Below, in pieces: positions 56,301-64,000 of a stretch of 64,000 nt of DNA. The notes under the pieces are model-generated. The model had not been told where the DNA came from. It made no database searches and saw only the letters and a list, made by a program, of their open reading frames with translations. The stretch lies in the NCBI GenBank assembly GCA_964036665.1, contig OZ038526.1, positions 37,076,001 to 37,140,000 of the forward strand, in the 5' to 3' direction. Position 1 is the first letter of the stretch. Every line of letters begins with the position of its first letter. Position numbers and translations under genes: made by a program. This DNA comes from Gordius sp. MW1 (Eukaryota > Nematomorpha > Gordioida > Gordea > Gordiidae).

Positions 56301-59300
56301 TGAGGAGTGCGGGAAGTTAATCACTTTACTTCATTTTTTTTTTGAGACTTCATCTTCTCCTTTTTTTTTTTCCTGAAGATGGACTATAAGTGTCCGAAAT
56401 ATTGCGTTCCATTTCCCTCTACCTACGCTATCAATCCAAATCCACCGTATTTATACAATGAAATTTATATAAACGGTTTGAAAATTATTGATTATAAACA
56501 TTATATATGTATCAAAATTATGATAATTTTTTAGATTGCAGAATCTTCTATGAATTATTAAGTGGAAAAGTGAAAAACTTCAAAGGAGATGTATATGTGC
56601 ATGGTTATAATGTTCGAAAATCAAGGTGTAGTAGTTTCAAATTTATTGGCTATTATCCAACCAGTCAAATGAATAAATATTTAACTCCCAGAGAAACGCT
56701 AGTGTCATATGCCCATATGTTGGGGTTGGATGATGTTCATCAGGTTAATTTATAACTTTACATAGGGCATAATTAGCTATGCGCACTTTGTATTTTTAAA
56801 TTATTACCGCAACCTTTGCAAATTGTTTGCGCCTTTAAAAAAATTAATATTAAGCGCAAGCTTTACCGAGAGAACAATCTAATACAGTTGAGATTATAAG
56901 TTCAATATGTAATGAGGGGAATTAGGAGGTAGTGTGATTTATTATTCTACATATTTAACCATCTCATATTTGTTAATTATTTTAGCTTTGAAATTTAAAT
57001 TGTCTCCCTTAAATTCAATAAAAAGTTTAAGAGTTGGCCCACAAAACCAAGTATTTATTCTATTTTAAACTGGATAGCTCTATATATGCTATAATAGTTG
57101 ATTTTAGATAATCTGTTAACTACAAGAGTTATTAACTTGTACGTTAATACAGAGAATTTTAATTATAAAATAAACAATACACGACGTGTCGCATTTATAA
57201 ATAATAGCATGATTTGGAACGTTGATAAAAAAACCTAATTGATATTTAAGTCTATAAAGTAGAATAAGTTACTAAACTTATAAATATATTTATTATAAAT
57301 GATAAATTTACTTGAAGTCAAATATTTAGGTTTCCCGCCTCTAACACTTAGTATAGATAGGATATAGGTTTTTCTCCCAAGTTAAATAACACTTTAAATT
57401 GCTAGTTAAACTAAAATCAAAAAACACCTCCTAGCAAGATTTTTTTTACCAAGACTAAGTTAGTATTGATGAATGATAATGTGCACCATCATGAGTAGGA
57501 AGGTATCTCAAGATTTATAATAATAAGTAAGTTAAGGTAAACGATAAATCGGGTAATAACCATTTCCATAAAAACTGTAACATTGTTGTATTTAAAGAAT
57601 TTAAAGTCAGAATTATTTTAATCCTTACCAAGATCACTAAATCGTTTTGAGAAGTGTAAATTAACAAAAAATATCCTGCTAGGTTTATGCATGTTAACAA
57701 TTTTTTAGCAGGTAGAAAAATACTTGAGGGATTTCGAGATTGTGGAAGATACATGGATACATCATTGTACCAAGGAAACTCGTAGAAAAGTGTGTATCGC
57801 TCTAACACTCATGAGCAATTATAGGATAGTACTATTGGAAGACCCTTTTGAAGGTTTGCCATTATTATTTTTTGTGTATATGGCTTTTAGTAATCTTATT
57901 ATTACTAAATTATTGTTTAGCATTATATATTTAAAAGATTCTAGAATATTTAAAATTTTTAAAGTGTCTAATATGTATAAAAACATTAAAATCTAAGTCG
58001 TTAAACGAATAATCGCCCATTATGATTTATTTCCCAACCAATTTTACATATTTACCATATTTTCCCAATTATTTAAACTATTTTAATGATTTATACAGGT
58101 TTAAACGGAAATATACGAAATGTCTTACGTGATTATATACTTCAGAAGATCAATCAAGATCATATTGTGTTAATATTTACTAGTAGTTTGGAAAGCTATG
58201 ATATATTTTCCGAAATTGCAGTGTTAGTTAATGGACAACTTAAATATAATGGATTGCACAAAGAATTACTATCAAGGTATTCGCCATATATCCGAATCGA
58301 AAATTACATCTCTACATGTATTTTCCCTTATTTACACCCCTGTTGTATCATAGGTATTTAAGCCCCAGCCTTCGCACTTTTAAGTGCAGCTTGATATAGA
58401 GTATGGCTTTGATAGAGTAGAGAGACAGTGTTTAATCAATTAAGATATTTTTATTTTGCTAATAAAATTTAATAAAGGTTCTATATTAAAATTGCCTATG
58501 GGTGACATTTCTATAATCTTTAATTCCGGGTGCCTTTAAAATCTACAATATTTCTAAAAAAAAGATTAAGATTTATTTGGTTCAATTTTATTGGTTAAAA
58601 GAAGGTTAAAAGAGACGCGCGTATAGAATGATTGTCGAATAATATCTTACCTGTTATATGGCATATTATTGAGCTCTAAATTTCCCCAAAGTTTGTAATT
58701 GTCTCCTCATTATCGTTAATTACCGCTGTAATTCTATTGTTGTATAAACATTATAAGATTTTCACCCTTGTGAATCAATATCAGGAGGTGATAAAACCTT
58801 AAATTGTTACATATAAATGATTGTCATTTATTATGACTCAGCTCAACAATTAGTCTTTGTTCCTTTTAGATTTTGGATAAGTGGATTAAAGTATATATAT
58901 TTAAATATTTTGTGAACTTAAATGTCTGTAGTTTAAATTTTATGGTATGGAGCAGTCATAAAAAATAAAATTGCAAAATAAACTGCATCCAAAGTTGCAA
59001 TTTTTCTTGTCAAAGAAGTTAAAAAAAAGTTTTAAAATTTTTTATGCCTTTCAAAAACACCTAAATTTATTAGAGATGTAACTTTTATTTAACAAAATAA
59101 ATTTTTTACAATTAATCCACGTTACACTTATAATTAATAATACTTCCTTATTTCCATCTTTTTATTACATTTTTTACATACTACTTAATTGGTAAAATTT
59201 TAACCTAAATACACATACACATTTCAATTAAAATACAAAATATATTTTTAATTGTTTGTAGTTATGAGTTTGGGTATAAGCTATTTATAAAATTGAATGC

Positions 59301-61384
59301 GAAGTCACAGAACAAGTTTCTTAACAAGATTCATGACTTATTGGCTCAAAGAATTACAGGATTTTATCCCTTAAGCAAATTCTTGATGGTCAACTCCTCA
59401 TATATTCTAGTAAGTTAATAATGCATTTAGATTATAAAGATATCAATTATGAAATTAACGTTTATTTTGAATTAGCAAATTTATTTTCAAATATTTTATT
59501 TATATCTCTACGTTTTATTTATGATTTCACCTAAATTCGGGAAATTGTCTCTTCGGGTCTCTTTAGAGGTGAAAACTTTCTACTTTTTACCACCTCGTCA
59601 TTTGATTCTTTAGTCGCCTAGGTTCCTCTTTTATTCAATATTTATATTTTGATCATTTTAATTAACTTGGATAACTCTGCCATCCTTCTAAATTGTTTCG
59701 TGAACCAACCCCATTTAAAATATATTTTGGGCTTCATTGGGTTTGATTTTTTTATTCAAACATTTTGTAAATTTCATATGCGATAAAACCTAATTTATCA
59801 TGGATTTGTCGTGACCTTTTCCAGCTAAACTTAGATAGTTTTACATTAAATTGACGCTAGCACTGATCTCATCGAAAAAATTTCATTTCCTCTCGTTTCG
59901 CCATTAAAATTCTCGTCTCGATATTGGGTCAGTTTTTCAGAATCTTGTCTCGTCTCGAAACTCAGACTTTTATATGTTATTTCCGCATCACTATATTTGA
60001 AATTTTCGGAAACAAAATCCTTTTGTAATCATTGCGCTGATTTTAATATATGATAAAATGAGTAATTATAACTATGTTATTATTTTTTTATTCTCTATAT
60101 TGATAATAAACGTTAGCACAATCTGTGCTTGCTGTTAGGTGCACTAGGCAGAACAATAGCATATAAAAATGCTCGAGCAGCGAGTCGAAACAGCAAATTA
60201 TTTGAATGCAAAAACCCTTAAAAATTAAAAAAGTTATAATTTGCCCCTCCCTACCTAATCCAAAACCTGGCTACGCCCATGGCTAAATCTTTTCAAGCAT
60301 TGAGCAGATTTAGAAACTTTAAATATTCGCTCATATTATATATCATAAATAAATTAAAGAATTTCGCCCCCCTTATTTTGTTCCGGTTGTTTTACCCCCC
60401 CCCCCCCTTTTAACCCTCTTTTTTACCCGGGGAGGGGGGGGGGAAGGGAGGATTTGCCCCTTCCCCTCTTTTTTGCCCAGGTGATTTGCTACTCCCCCTC
60501 CCCGGGTGAAAAAGAGGGTAAAAAATGAGGGCCCCTGGAGGAGGAAGAGGGCAGATGAAGGGGGGCAAATCACCCCCATTCCCTGGGAAAGGGATAGGGG
60601 AGTTGAAGGGTGGCAAAAGGGGGGGGGGGGAAGCGTTTAACAACTAATATAATGGCGTACACTTTTTCGAACAATATTAATATCTCTAGTGGTATTTCGG
60701 AAGGGGGAAGGGTTTTTGGCGACCTTTGTATTTAACTTAGAAGTTATTAAAGACTAAGGAGTAATGAGAAATTTAACAGTAAAAAGGAATAAGAATAAAG
60801 CTTATTTTATATTTGTATCACCAGAAATCCTAACTTACTTAAGATCTTTCCTTAAGCCTTACTTTACTATTTTCGGTATACACAGAAATCCCCTGCTTAT
60901 CTACAATCCCCTACGTAAATAGAGCATAGGCGAACCCTGATGATAATTTATAAGTAAGGGTGTATGAAAGAAATCGCAATGTTATTTTTTGCCGCTCTAT
61001 TTTAATTCTGTGGTCTTATCCATTATTGTCATAGTATTCATTAAAAATATCTCATTCCAACACTAGTGATGATAATAAAGCTTAATAGTTTAAACCTCAG
61101 CTCTGGTATAACCTATATACTCATACTGATATAGACCACCGGGGCGGGGCACCATTTGGTCGTTGTGGATACGACATTTCGAAAATATCCATTATTATAA
61201 AATCCTAAAAAATTTGTTCTATAAATTATTTTGATTATAATTCAGTTATTTTATATAGGTATATCTCCCTGGCACAAAACTTTCTAAGATTTTGCTCTTG
61301 ATGGAACCAGTAAAAAAACTATATGAGTTTGAGGATTATTCTATTACGAAATCTACCTTGAAAGAAGTAAAGAGATTATATTAA
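29314..61384 (+). CDS. ABCA-like: full-length ABCA-type ABC transporter with degenerate ATP-binding sites
   Basis: Traced by hand as 27 exons: 29314-29367, 29416-29518, 38607-38739, 38887-38975, 39027-39046, 39082-39135, 39379-39631, 40681-40794, 40834-41479, 41543-41966, 42204-42569, 42718-42902, 42953-43067, 45197-45404, 45445-45635, 50651-50863, 50911-50995, 51040-51277, 52063-52998, 53096-53353, 53414-53644, 53695-54077, 56535-56743, 57712-57853, 58099-58276, 59262-59409, 61259-61384. Phases agree throughout, giving 6,102 nt and about 2,033 residues. Start: MFLVLLVWKNIQVFKKDK, as in ABCA N-termini. TM1 is HMLTPLFLVMPVVYI. The first extracellular loop has ICNYNNTC and PGLYLQQTPYPCY. TMD1 has MVEEKENKRIMYYKMFGLS. 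TMD2 lies in exons 18-21. The end is FEDYSITKSTLKEV, matching the ABCA regulatory tail. ABCA proteins move lipids. Both nucleotide-binding domains lack the catalytic motifs. Least certain: the start of exon 16 (50634 possible) and the exon 27 end. Confidence 0.88.
30751..33492. mobile_element. hAT element (outer) with GCCCGGCCCG-repeat ends
   Basis: A 2,742-bp element with ends TAGAGACCTGCAACGGGCC and (reverse complement of the right end) TAGAGATTTGCACGGCCCGG. A perfect 8-bp target duplication GTGAGTAC lies at 30743-30750 and 33493-33500. GC-rich GCCCGGCCCG-type direct repeats fill the first and last roughly 150 bases, in sharp contrast with the AT-rich interior. The interior has two imperfect copies of a roughly 165-bp unit (near 31290-31440 and from 31445), the second broken by the inner hAT element. 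No transposase of its own was recognised. Confidence 0.9.
31528..32714 (+). mobile_element. hAT element (inner), ATTCGAATTCGG-repeat ends, decayed transposase
   Basis: A 1,187-bp element with ends TACGCCTCTGG and (reverse complement) TATGCCTCTGG. Flanks GTCCAATA (31520-31527) and GTCCAATG (32715-32722) form a 7/8 target duplication. Both ends hold runs of GATTCGAATTCGGATTCGA-type repeats. At 32219-32396 a plus-strand frame reads LNVEPLQWWKSNQRRFPTIQ, a stop, then SIPGSITPCEIIFSTGTNLL, the hAT C-terminal dimerisation region with one internal stop. A possible N-terminal piece begins at ATG 31812. It interrupts a repeat unit of the outer element, so it is the younger insertion. Confidence 0.85.
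33805..36425 (+). pseudogene. RTE-like LINE polyprotein, frameshifted
   Basis: Order of domains: apurinic-type endonuclease (GADFNAHVGKDRLG near 34016, then LSQIEYLLIW near 34208), and reverse transcriptase (KGKANGPDGIPMEALLG, GNYRGIKLTCHSLKLME, FIDLEKAYDTVPRDLIW, GLHQGSALSAFLFNIILD, CMLYADDIVLCEEK). It finishes with the C-terminal RLRLCGHILIR segment near 36175. The YADD catalytic pair is intact, but the frame shifts several times (breaks near 34490-34700, 35400-35470 and 35700), so the copy is dead. The 3' end near 36425 has a GATAAAGAAGAAGAG tail. It lies in ABCA intron 2. Confidence 0.85.
37935..38083. mobile_element. MITE, CATGGGCGTAGCCAGG family, one good end
   Basis: Right end GCTGGCTACGCCCATG, with the family interior TTTGCCCCTCCCTAAATCAT. 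The left end (CAACGGGGCAAGGAGAGG) is degenerate. In ABCA intron 2. Confidence 0.6.
39880..40375 (+). mobile_element. hairpin-ended repeat (GAGCCCATAA family)
   Basis: Ends GTGAGCCCATAAGTTGCATG followed by GCAATTAATA, matching the terminal core at 28425 and 32975. The preceding 450 bases are unusually purine-rich for the window (runs of G with GGAAGGGGGG and GGAGGGGGGG). The left border is not defined. It lies in ABCA intron 7. Confidence 0.45.
42718..45635 (+). other. ABCA nucleotide-binding domain 1, catalytic motifs lost (exons 12-15)
   Basis: The ABCA framework is plain: LLENMTCSFYQNEITYL, then PDSGQI; NIGY...FRELTVEENLWF; NLAIAF; RVVLL; CDRIAFVMQGKLLCSGS. At the motif positions the residues differ. 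Walker A is LCADSPATID where LGHNGAGKTT is usual. The Q-loop Gln is Glu (GYASE). The signature is LARNKRILLN instead of LSGGMQRKLS. Walker B is VVLLKEALKN, with Asp replaced by Lys. The H-loop reads TSQLVP instead of STHHMD. ATP binding by the normal mechanism is therefore unlikely (inference), yet all four exons are open with good splice sites. Confidence 0.8.
43188..44716 (+). mobile_element. non-autonomous Helitron
   Basis: A 1,529-bp element beginning TCTATATATATAAAG and ending GGCCGGGCACAGCTAG, inserted between A (43187) and T (44717), the classic Helitron target. About 10 bases before the CTAG end is a hairpin (CCAAAGC-AAC-GCTTGG with one bulged A). Inside, an ACCGGCCCGATTCGCGCGAA block occurs near 43242 and 43875 and in diverged form near 44020, and a roughly 62-bp unit with CTTTTCTTAACGGTGACA occurs three times in 43470-43625. 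No Rep/helicase gene. It lies in ABCA intron 13. Confidence 0.85.
46449..47228. mobile_element. hAT element, CGGGTT-repeat ends
   Basis: A 780-bp element with ends CAGGGGTTTGAACCCG and (reverse complement) CAGGGGTTTGTCCCGAACCC. A perfect 8-bp target duplication TTTTAAAC lies at 46441-46448 and 47229-47236. Both ends hold arrays of CGGGTTCGGGTT-type repeats; the centre is AT-rich and non-coding. In ABCA intron 15. Confidence 0.9.
47310..47448. mobile_element. solo right end of the GCCCGGCCCG hAT family
   Basis: The sequence from CTAGGCCTGGCCAGAGCCCG to GGCCGTGCATGTCTTTA parallels the right end of the element at 30751-33492 (33355-33492). No left end was found nearby. Confidence 0.65.
48045..49270. 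repeat. 1.2-kb segment bounded by two similar hairpins
   Basis: GGTCCTCCCCCCAAAAAGGG followed by AGGAC near 48046 and GGTCCTCTCCCAAAGGGAGG followed by AC near 49246 are self-complementary and alike. The segment between is less AT-rich than its surroundings and has open stretches without recognisable domains (for example 48837-49316). It may be a transposon of unknown type or a coincidence. In ABCA intron 15. Confidence 0.3.
51370..51400 (+). repeat. poly-G tract
   Basis: GGGAAGGGGGG continuing as an unbroken G run of about 20 bases, in ABCA intron 18. Such tracts recur in the window, mostly within MITEs. Confidence 0.8.
54108..54259 (+). repeat. left inverted repeat of the Penelope-like element
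   Basis: About 152 bases that are the near-perfect reverse complement of 56318-56471, sharing ATTTCGGACACTTATAGTCC and GTGGATTTGGATTGATAGCG. They differ mainly in the lengths of A runs. Confidence 0.9.
54530..54850 (-). pseudogene. truncated tandem copy of Penelope-like element 3' end
   Basis: A diverged copy of 54870-55210 in the same orientation: minus-strand phrases such as TTTCGTAGAAAGCG, ACTGCCATTCAC and TCGATTACCATCAATTT follow the GIY-YIG end of the adjacent full copy. The frame is broken (KEFRRKRFNRPRQAQK remains readable). Tandem arrangement with a truncated partner is typical of Penelope-like elements. Confidence 0.7.
54869..56318 (-). CDS. Penelope-like retroelement: reverse transcriptase plus GIY-YIG endonuclease (5'-truncated)
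   Basis: A continuous minus-strand frame from 56318 down to the stop near 54869, about 480 residues. It opens with YGLPKIHKPSIPLRPIVSS, a strong Penelope-like RT signature. It continues SFDIQSLFTNIPL, GTAMGNPLAPIIFNIFL, ARYVDDILCIWP (catalytic Asp pair) and LPFLDVTLHN. A linker follows, and the C-terminal GIY-YIG nuclease reads YKISCADCDQFYVGETKRTL followed by AQRIQEHK and a catalytic-type Glu in RKFVESVLIDRLKP. The Met at 56146 is internal; the frame is open to the inverted repeat, where the N-terminal part is missing. No stop or shift was seen in what remains, so the insertion is fairly recent. In ABCA intron 22, antisense to that gene. Confidence 0.9.
56318..56471 (-). repeat. right inverted repeat of the Penelope-like element
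   Basis: Partner of 54108-54259. The coding frame of the retroelement starts exactly at its inner edge. Confidence 0.9.
60195..60282. mobile_element. MITE, CATGGGCGTAGCCAGG family, right half
   Basis: Interior TTTGCCCCTCCCTACCTAAT and right end CCTGGCTACGCCCATG are present; the left half is missing. Confidence 0.6.
60365..60640. repeat. G/C-tract block with internal inverted repeats
   Basis: About 275 bases of poly-C and poly-G runs. ACCCGGGGAGGGGGGGGGG-type phrases are mirrored by CTCCCCCTCCCCGGGTG, and CCCAGGTGATTTGC is mirrored by GCAAATCACCC. The block can fold on itself. ORFs here are composition artefacts. In ABCA intron 26. Confidence 0.7.
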
Positions 61385-61492
61385 ATTTATTTTATTTAGA
61401 AAATTATTTATATGCCTTCTTTACTTTTAAAACTTAAATTTATAATAACAAGGCGCTCACATATGATTTACTGAGTTATATTATGTATTAGC

Positions 61493-62273
61493 TAGAGGTG
61501 TGCACGGATCAAATTTTTTCGATTTGATCGAGGGGTTTTTGAAAATTTTATATCCGTCCGATCCGATCCGAGTTTTTTAAAATCTAAATCCGATCCGAGT
61601 TTTTTAAAATCTAAATCCAATCCGATCCGAAATTTTTAAATTAAAATTTTACGAACAGAACTTTTTATTGATGATTAAATTTAAAATACATAAAAATAAG
61701 GTATAGCAATTTTAATAGACCTGAAATAAATATAAAATTTTATTTGACTAATTCCATATTATCATATAAAAATAATAAAGAATCTAAATTCCTGGTTTAA
61801 TTCGCGTTCTCCTTTCTTCTAATGTTCTTCCAGCCACCGAGAAATTTCTTTCCGAAGTAGCAGGTATAGCTAAAACTTTATTTGCCAGCTTATAAAGCCT
61901 TGGCAGGACTGTTTGATATGAAACCCACCATTTCAGCAAATCTTTTTCTTAATCATATTTGGAATCTTCATTTTTTAACGAAAGGTAAATTGAGATTTCA
62001 TCGGTAAGGTGAGAACGGGAATTGAGCATCAAAAATGGTAAAGTAAAAAATGAATGCTTAGATAATTATGAAAAGGTATATTAAAAATTATTAATTTAAT
62101 TAATTAGAACTTATTGTTGTTTATTTTAAATTTGAAAATCCGATCCGATCCGACTAAAATAAGATGTTGATCCGATCCCATCCGATCCGACTTCCAAAAT
62201 TAAAATGTTGATCCGATCCTAGTTCGGACGGATCGGATCGGATGTCGGATCGGATTGACCGTGCACACCTCTA
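61493..62273. mobile_element. hAT element, GATCCGATCC-repeat ends, with transposase remnant
   Basis: A 781-bp element with perfect ends TAGAGGTGTGCACGG and CCGTGCACACCTCTA and a perfect 8-bp target duplication GTATTAGC (61485-61492 and 62274-62281). Both ends carry arrays of GATCCGATCCGA. In the middle, minus strand about 61870-61795, the frame reads ATSERNFSVAGRTLEERRTR, the hAT C-terminal motif. It begins about 110 bases past the ABCA stop codon. Confidence 0.92.
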
Positions 62274-62723
62274 GTATTAGCTATTTTTATTCACTTCTAT
62301 TTGTTGCACGTGGGTCAACAGATTTAACATTGAAGAATCAAGTTTAGTTAGACAAAATTTAATTTATTTTTTTAAGGGGAACTATTTCCTTCAAACTAAG
62401 CTAAATTTTAGTTTAATGAAACAAAAGATAAAAGACATTTAATGAAAATACTATTTAATTTATAAATAACAAACTTTAGTAGGCATATCTAAAAGCAGAT
62501 GGAATAAAATTGAACTAAAGCAAAAATGAATTTTTCAATACAAGTATCTTAAAGAGGGGCTGTGTAGTTATAGATCAAAAAATAAACCAACTAAATTTAA
62601 TATATATTGTATAATTATATTACTTTGTATTTTTTTAAAACATAATTAATACTTGAAGATCCAAAATTTAAAACAAAAAAACAAAGATATAGCTCGCTTG
62701 ACTATAGTCGTATTGTTGATGGG

Positions 62724-62893
62724 CATGGGCGTAGCCAGAGGGCCGCCCCCCCCCTAAATGGCGAAAAAAAAATTCCATGCAAAAAGCCTTAAAAATTAAA
62801 AAATATTATGTTTTGCCCCCCCCCCCCCCCTCAATCGAACTTTTGAACGTTTCGCCCCCCCCCCCCCCAATCCAAAACCTGGCTACGGCCATG
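62724..62893. mobile_element. MITE, CATGGGCGTAGCCAGG family
   Basis: Ends CATGGGCGTAGCCAGAGG and CCTGGCTACGGCCATG, with poly-C runs inside. Flanks TTGATGGG and CTGATGGG form a 7/8 target duplication. Confidence 0.85.
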
Positions 62894-63620
62894 CTGATGG
62901 GCCTGGCAAAAAATGTTTGTTAAAAATCCTTGTCACTAAGGAAAGTGGTTGAAACTCACGGCCGAAGTAAAATGTTTCTCCCTTAACTTTATTGAGATTA
63001 TATATTACAAATAACATTGATTTTTATAAGAAATAAGCAATATGTATATTAAAAGGTTACTCTATTCTCTATTTATTGAAAAGCATACTAGATCTATTTG
63101 TGATTTAGACATGTTATGTAGATTAGCTAACATACATTCTTTTTGGCCTAACTTATTGCTTCCGCTTTGCAGGTCTCAAATTTTTGTTCATTTTTTTCGG
63201 TTATATCATGTGTTAAATGATTTAAAATCCTAATATAAAAGCTTGTATAAGTCGAAAATTTATATGAATTAGAATAGTGCTTTAGCCGAATAAAAGAATA
63301 AGATATGCATAAGAGCGTATGAGATCTAAAATGATAAGCATCCTTCTGTTTTATTAACACAAATTTTGGAAATGGAAAATATAAACTACTACTTTTAGAT
63401 TGGTCCCATAATTTGGAAACCGGAAGGAAATGTTTTTAAACCACAAATTCTTTGCCAATCTGACGTGCCATACTCGAATGAAACATAAACATATTGTCCG
63501 TTTAAACATGGTTATATATTTAAAAACTTGAAAAATTTTGCATCAATTAATAATACATATCCAATGTTTTTTGTAGCTTTTAATAAATAAATTTTATACA
63601 ATCATTAGTAGTATTCTAAG

Positions 63621-63894
63621 TGACTAAATACCTGGCATGGGCTGAGAATATATTTGGATTAATAGTACAGAAGCGAATTCGCAAATTGTTTTGGACATTA
63701 AATTCGGCCTTATATTATTTGTGTAAGTATATCAGTGCCTTTTTTAATTTCCATAAACCTAAACTTCTGTATTTTAAAGCTGTTTTATTATTTAGAGCAT
63801 TTGAAATTTAAAATATTGCCATTAAACAACAATGTACAGGTCTTGCATATTTCTTTGACTATTTTATGGCGATGGAAGCCCGCAATCGTAAGTT
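63621..63894 (+). CDS. two possible exons of an unidentified membrane protein
   Basis: Exon 63621-63722 (YLAWAENIFGLIVQKRIRKL, then FWTLNSALYYL) and exon 63841-about 63888 (LAYFFDYFMAMEARN) join in phase across GTAAGT and CAG sites. The product is hydrophobic but I do not recognise it. The gene would continue past the window. Chance splice-like sites are common in AT-rich DNA, so this is weak. Confidence 0.3.
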
Positions 63895-64000
63895 TTTATT
63901 CGAATCGCTTTCCATTCACTTATGGTAGTTATATCGTAGCATTTTTAAAAGTCTATAGAATGTGGCTATGGGGAAGAAGATTGTGGTTTAGTTGTTTACA

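Larger units (their letters stand above)
53960..61384 (+). other. ABCA nucleotide-binding domain 2, catalytic motifs lost (exons 22-27)
   Basis: Exon 22 ends CFGILDLNKANSS where ABCA proteins have CFGLLGVNGAGKSS. Exon 23 has GYYPTSQMNKYLTPRETL, with the Q-loop Gln as Thr. Exon 24 has CTKETRRKVC in place of YSGGNKRKLS and IVLLEDPFEG in place of VVFLDEPTTG, the Asp-Glu order reversed. Exon 25 has FTSSLES in place of LTSHSMEE, losing the switch His, and GLNG in place of GMDP. Exons 26-27 carry the regulatory-domain tail (FEDYSITKSTLKE). Both domains are thus altered at every key site while the frame stays intact. Confidence 0.8.

Noticed and set aside
60373..60643. Pro/Gly-rich minus-strand ORFs
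   Set aside because: Pure consequence of poly-C/poly-G runs.
62375..62440. Alternative last ABCA exon (GNYFLQTKLNFSLMKQKIKD, then stop)
   Set aside because: It could be joined in phase to 61366, but reading through gives STLKEVKRLY and a stop, which keeps the Val seen at this position in ABCA tails and needs no further splice.

Overview
The window is an AT-rich nuclear segment of an animal genome. Genes are split by introns, several only 36-50 bp long, and the gaps are packed with transposons. The gene families (spectraplakin, testis-type Ser/Thr kinase, LIM-type and Lbx-like homeobox genes, SLC5 and ABCA transporters) are metazoan. I suspect an arthropod or another fast-evolving invertebrate, but nothing here fixes the species.

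Layout. 1-3480: a hAT-like DNA transposon copy, then fragments of two retroelements. 4099-6805 (+): last four coding exons of a spectraplakin (Shot/MACF1). 8837-11256 (-): C-terminal exons of a testis-specific serine kinase (TSSK), with a decayed retroelement and a long purine tract inside one intron. 13318-13380 (-): a lone terminal exon encoding the end of a homeodomain (Arrowhead/Lhx6/8 type). 13844-14930: tandem repeats. 14931-17704: a second, almost identical copy of the hAT-like element. 18586-19461 (+): 3' exons of an SLC5 sodium-coupled transporter. 20391-20908 (-): an Lbx-like homeobox gene. 20932-29300: no gene seen, mostly transposon debris.

29314-61384 (+): one very large gene for a full-length ABCA-type ABC transporter. 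I could trace it exon by exon from start codon to stop: 27 exons, about 2,033 residues, with every splice phase consistent. Its introns hold an RTE-like LINE, a hAT element nested in another hAT nested in a LINE, a Helitron, further hAT elements and a Penelope-like retroelement flanked by inverted repeats. The most striking observation is that both nucleotide-binding domains keep the ABCA scaffold and reading frame but have lost the Walker A, signature, Walker B, Q-loop and H-loop residues. It therefore looks like an ATPase-dead ABCA protein rather than an ordinary pump.

Repeat biology is the second theme. A short hAT-type MITE with ends CATGGGCGTAGCCAGG occurs more than ten times, several copies with intact 8-bp target duplications. 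Four different hAT elements carry arrays of a short GC-rich motif just inside their ends. A further family ends in a small hairpin next to tandem repeats and resembles Helentron-derived elements. The genes are unrelated neighbours, not an operon or pathway.
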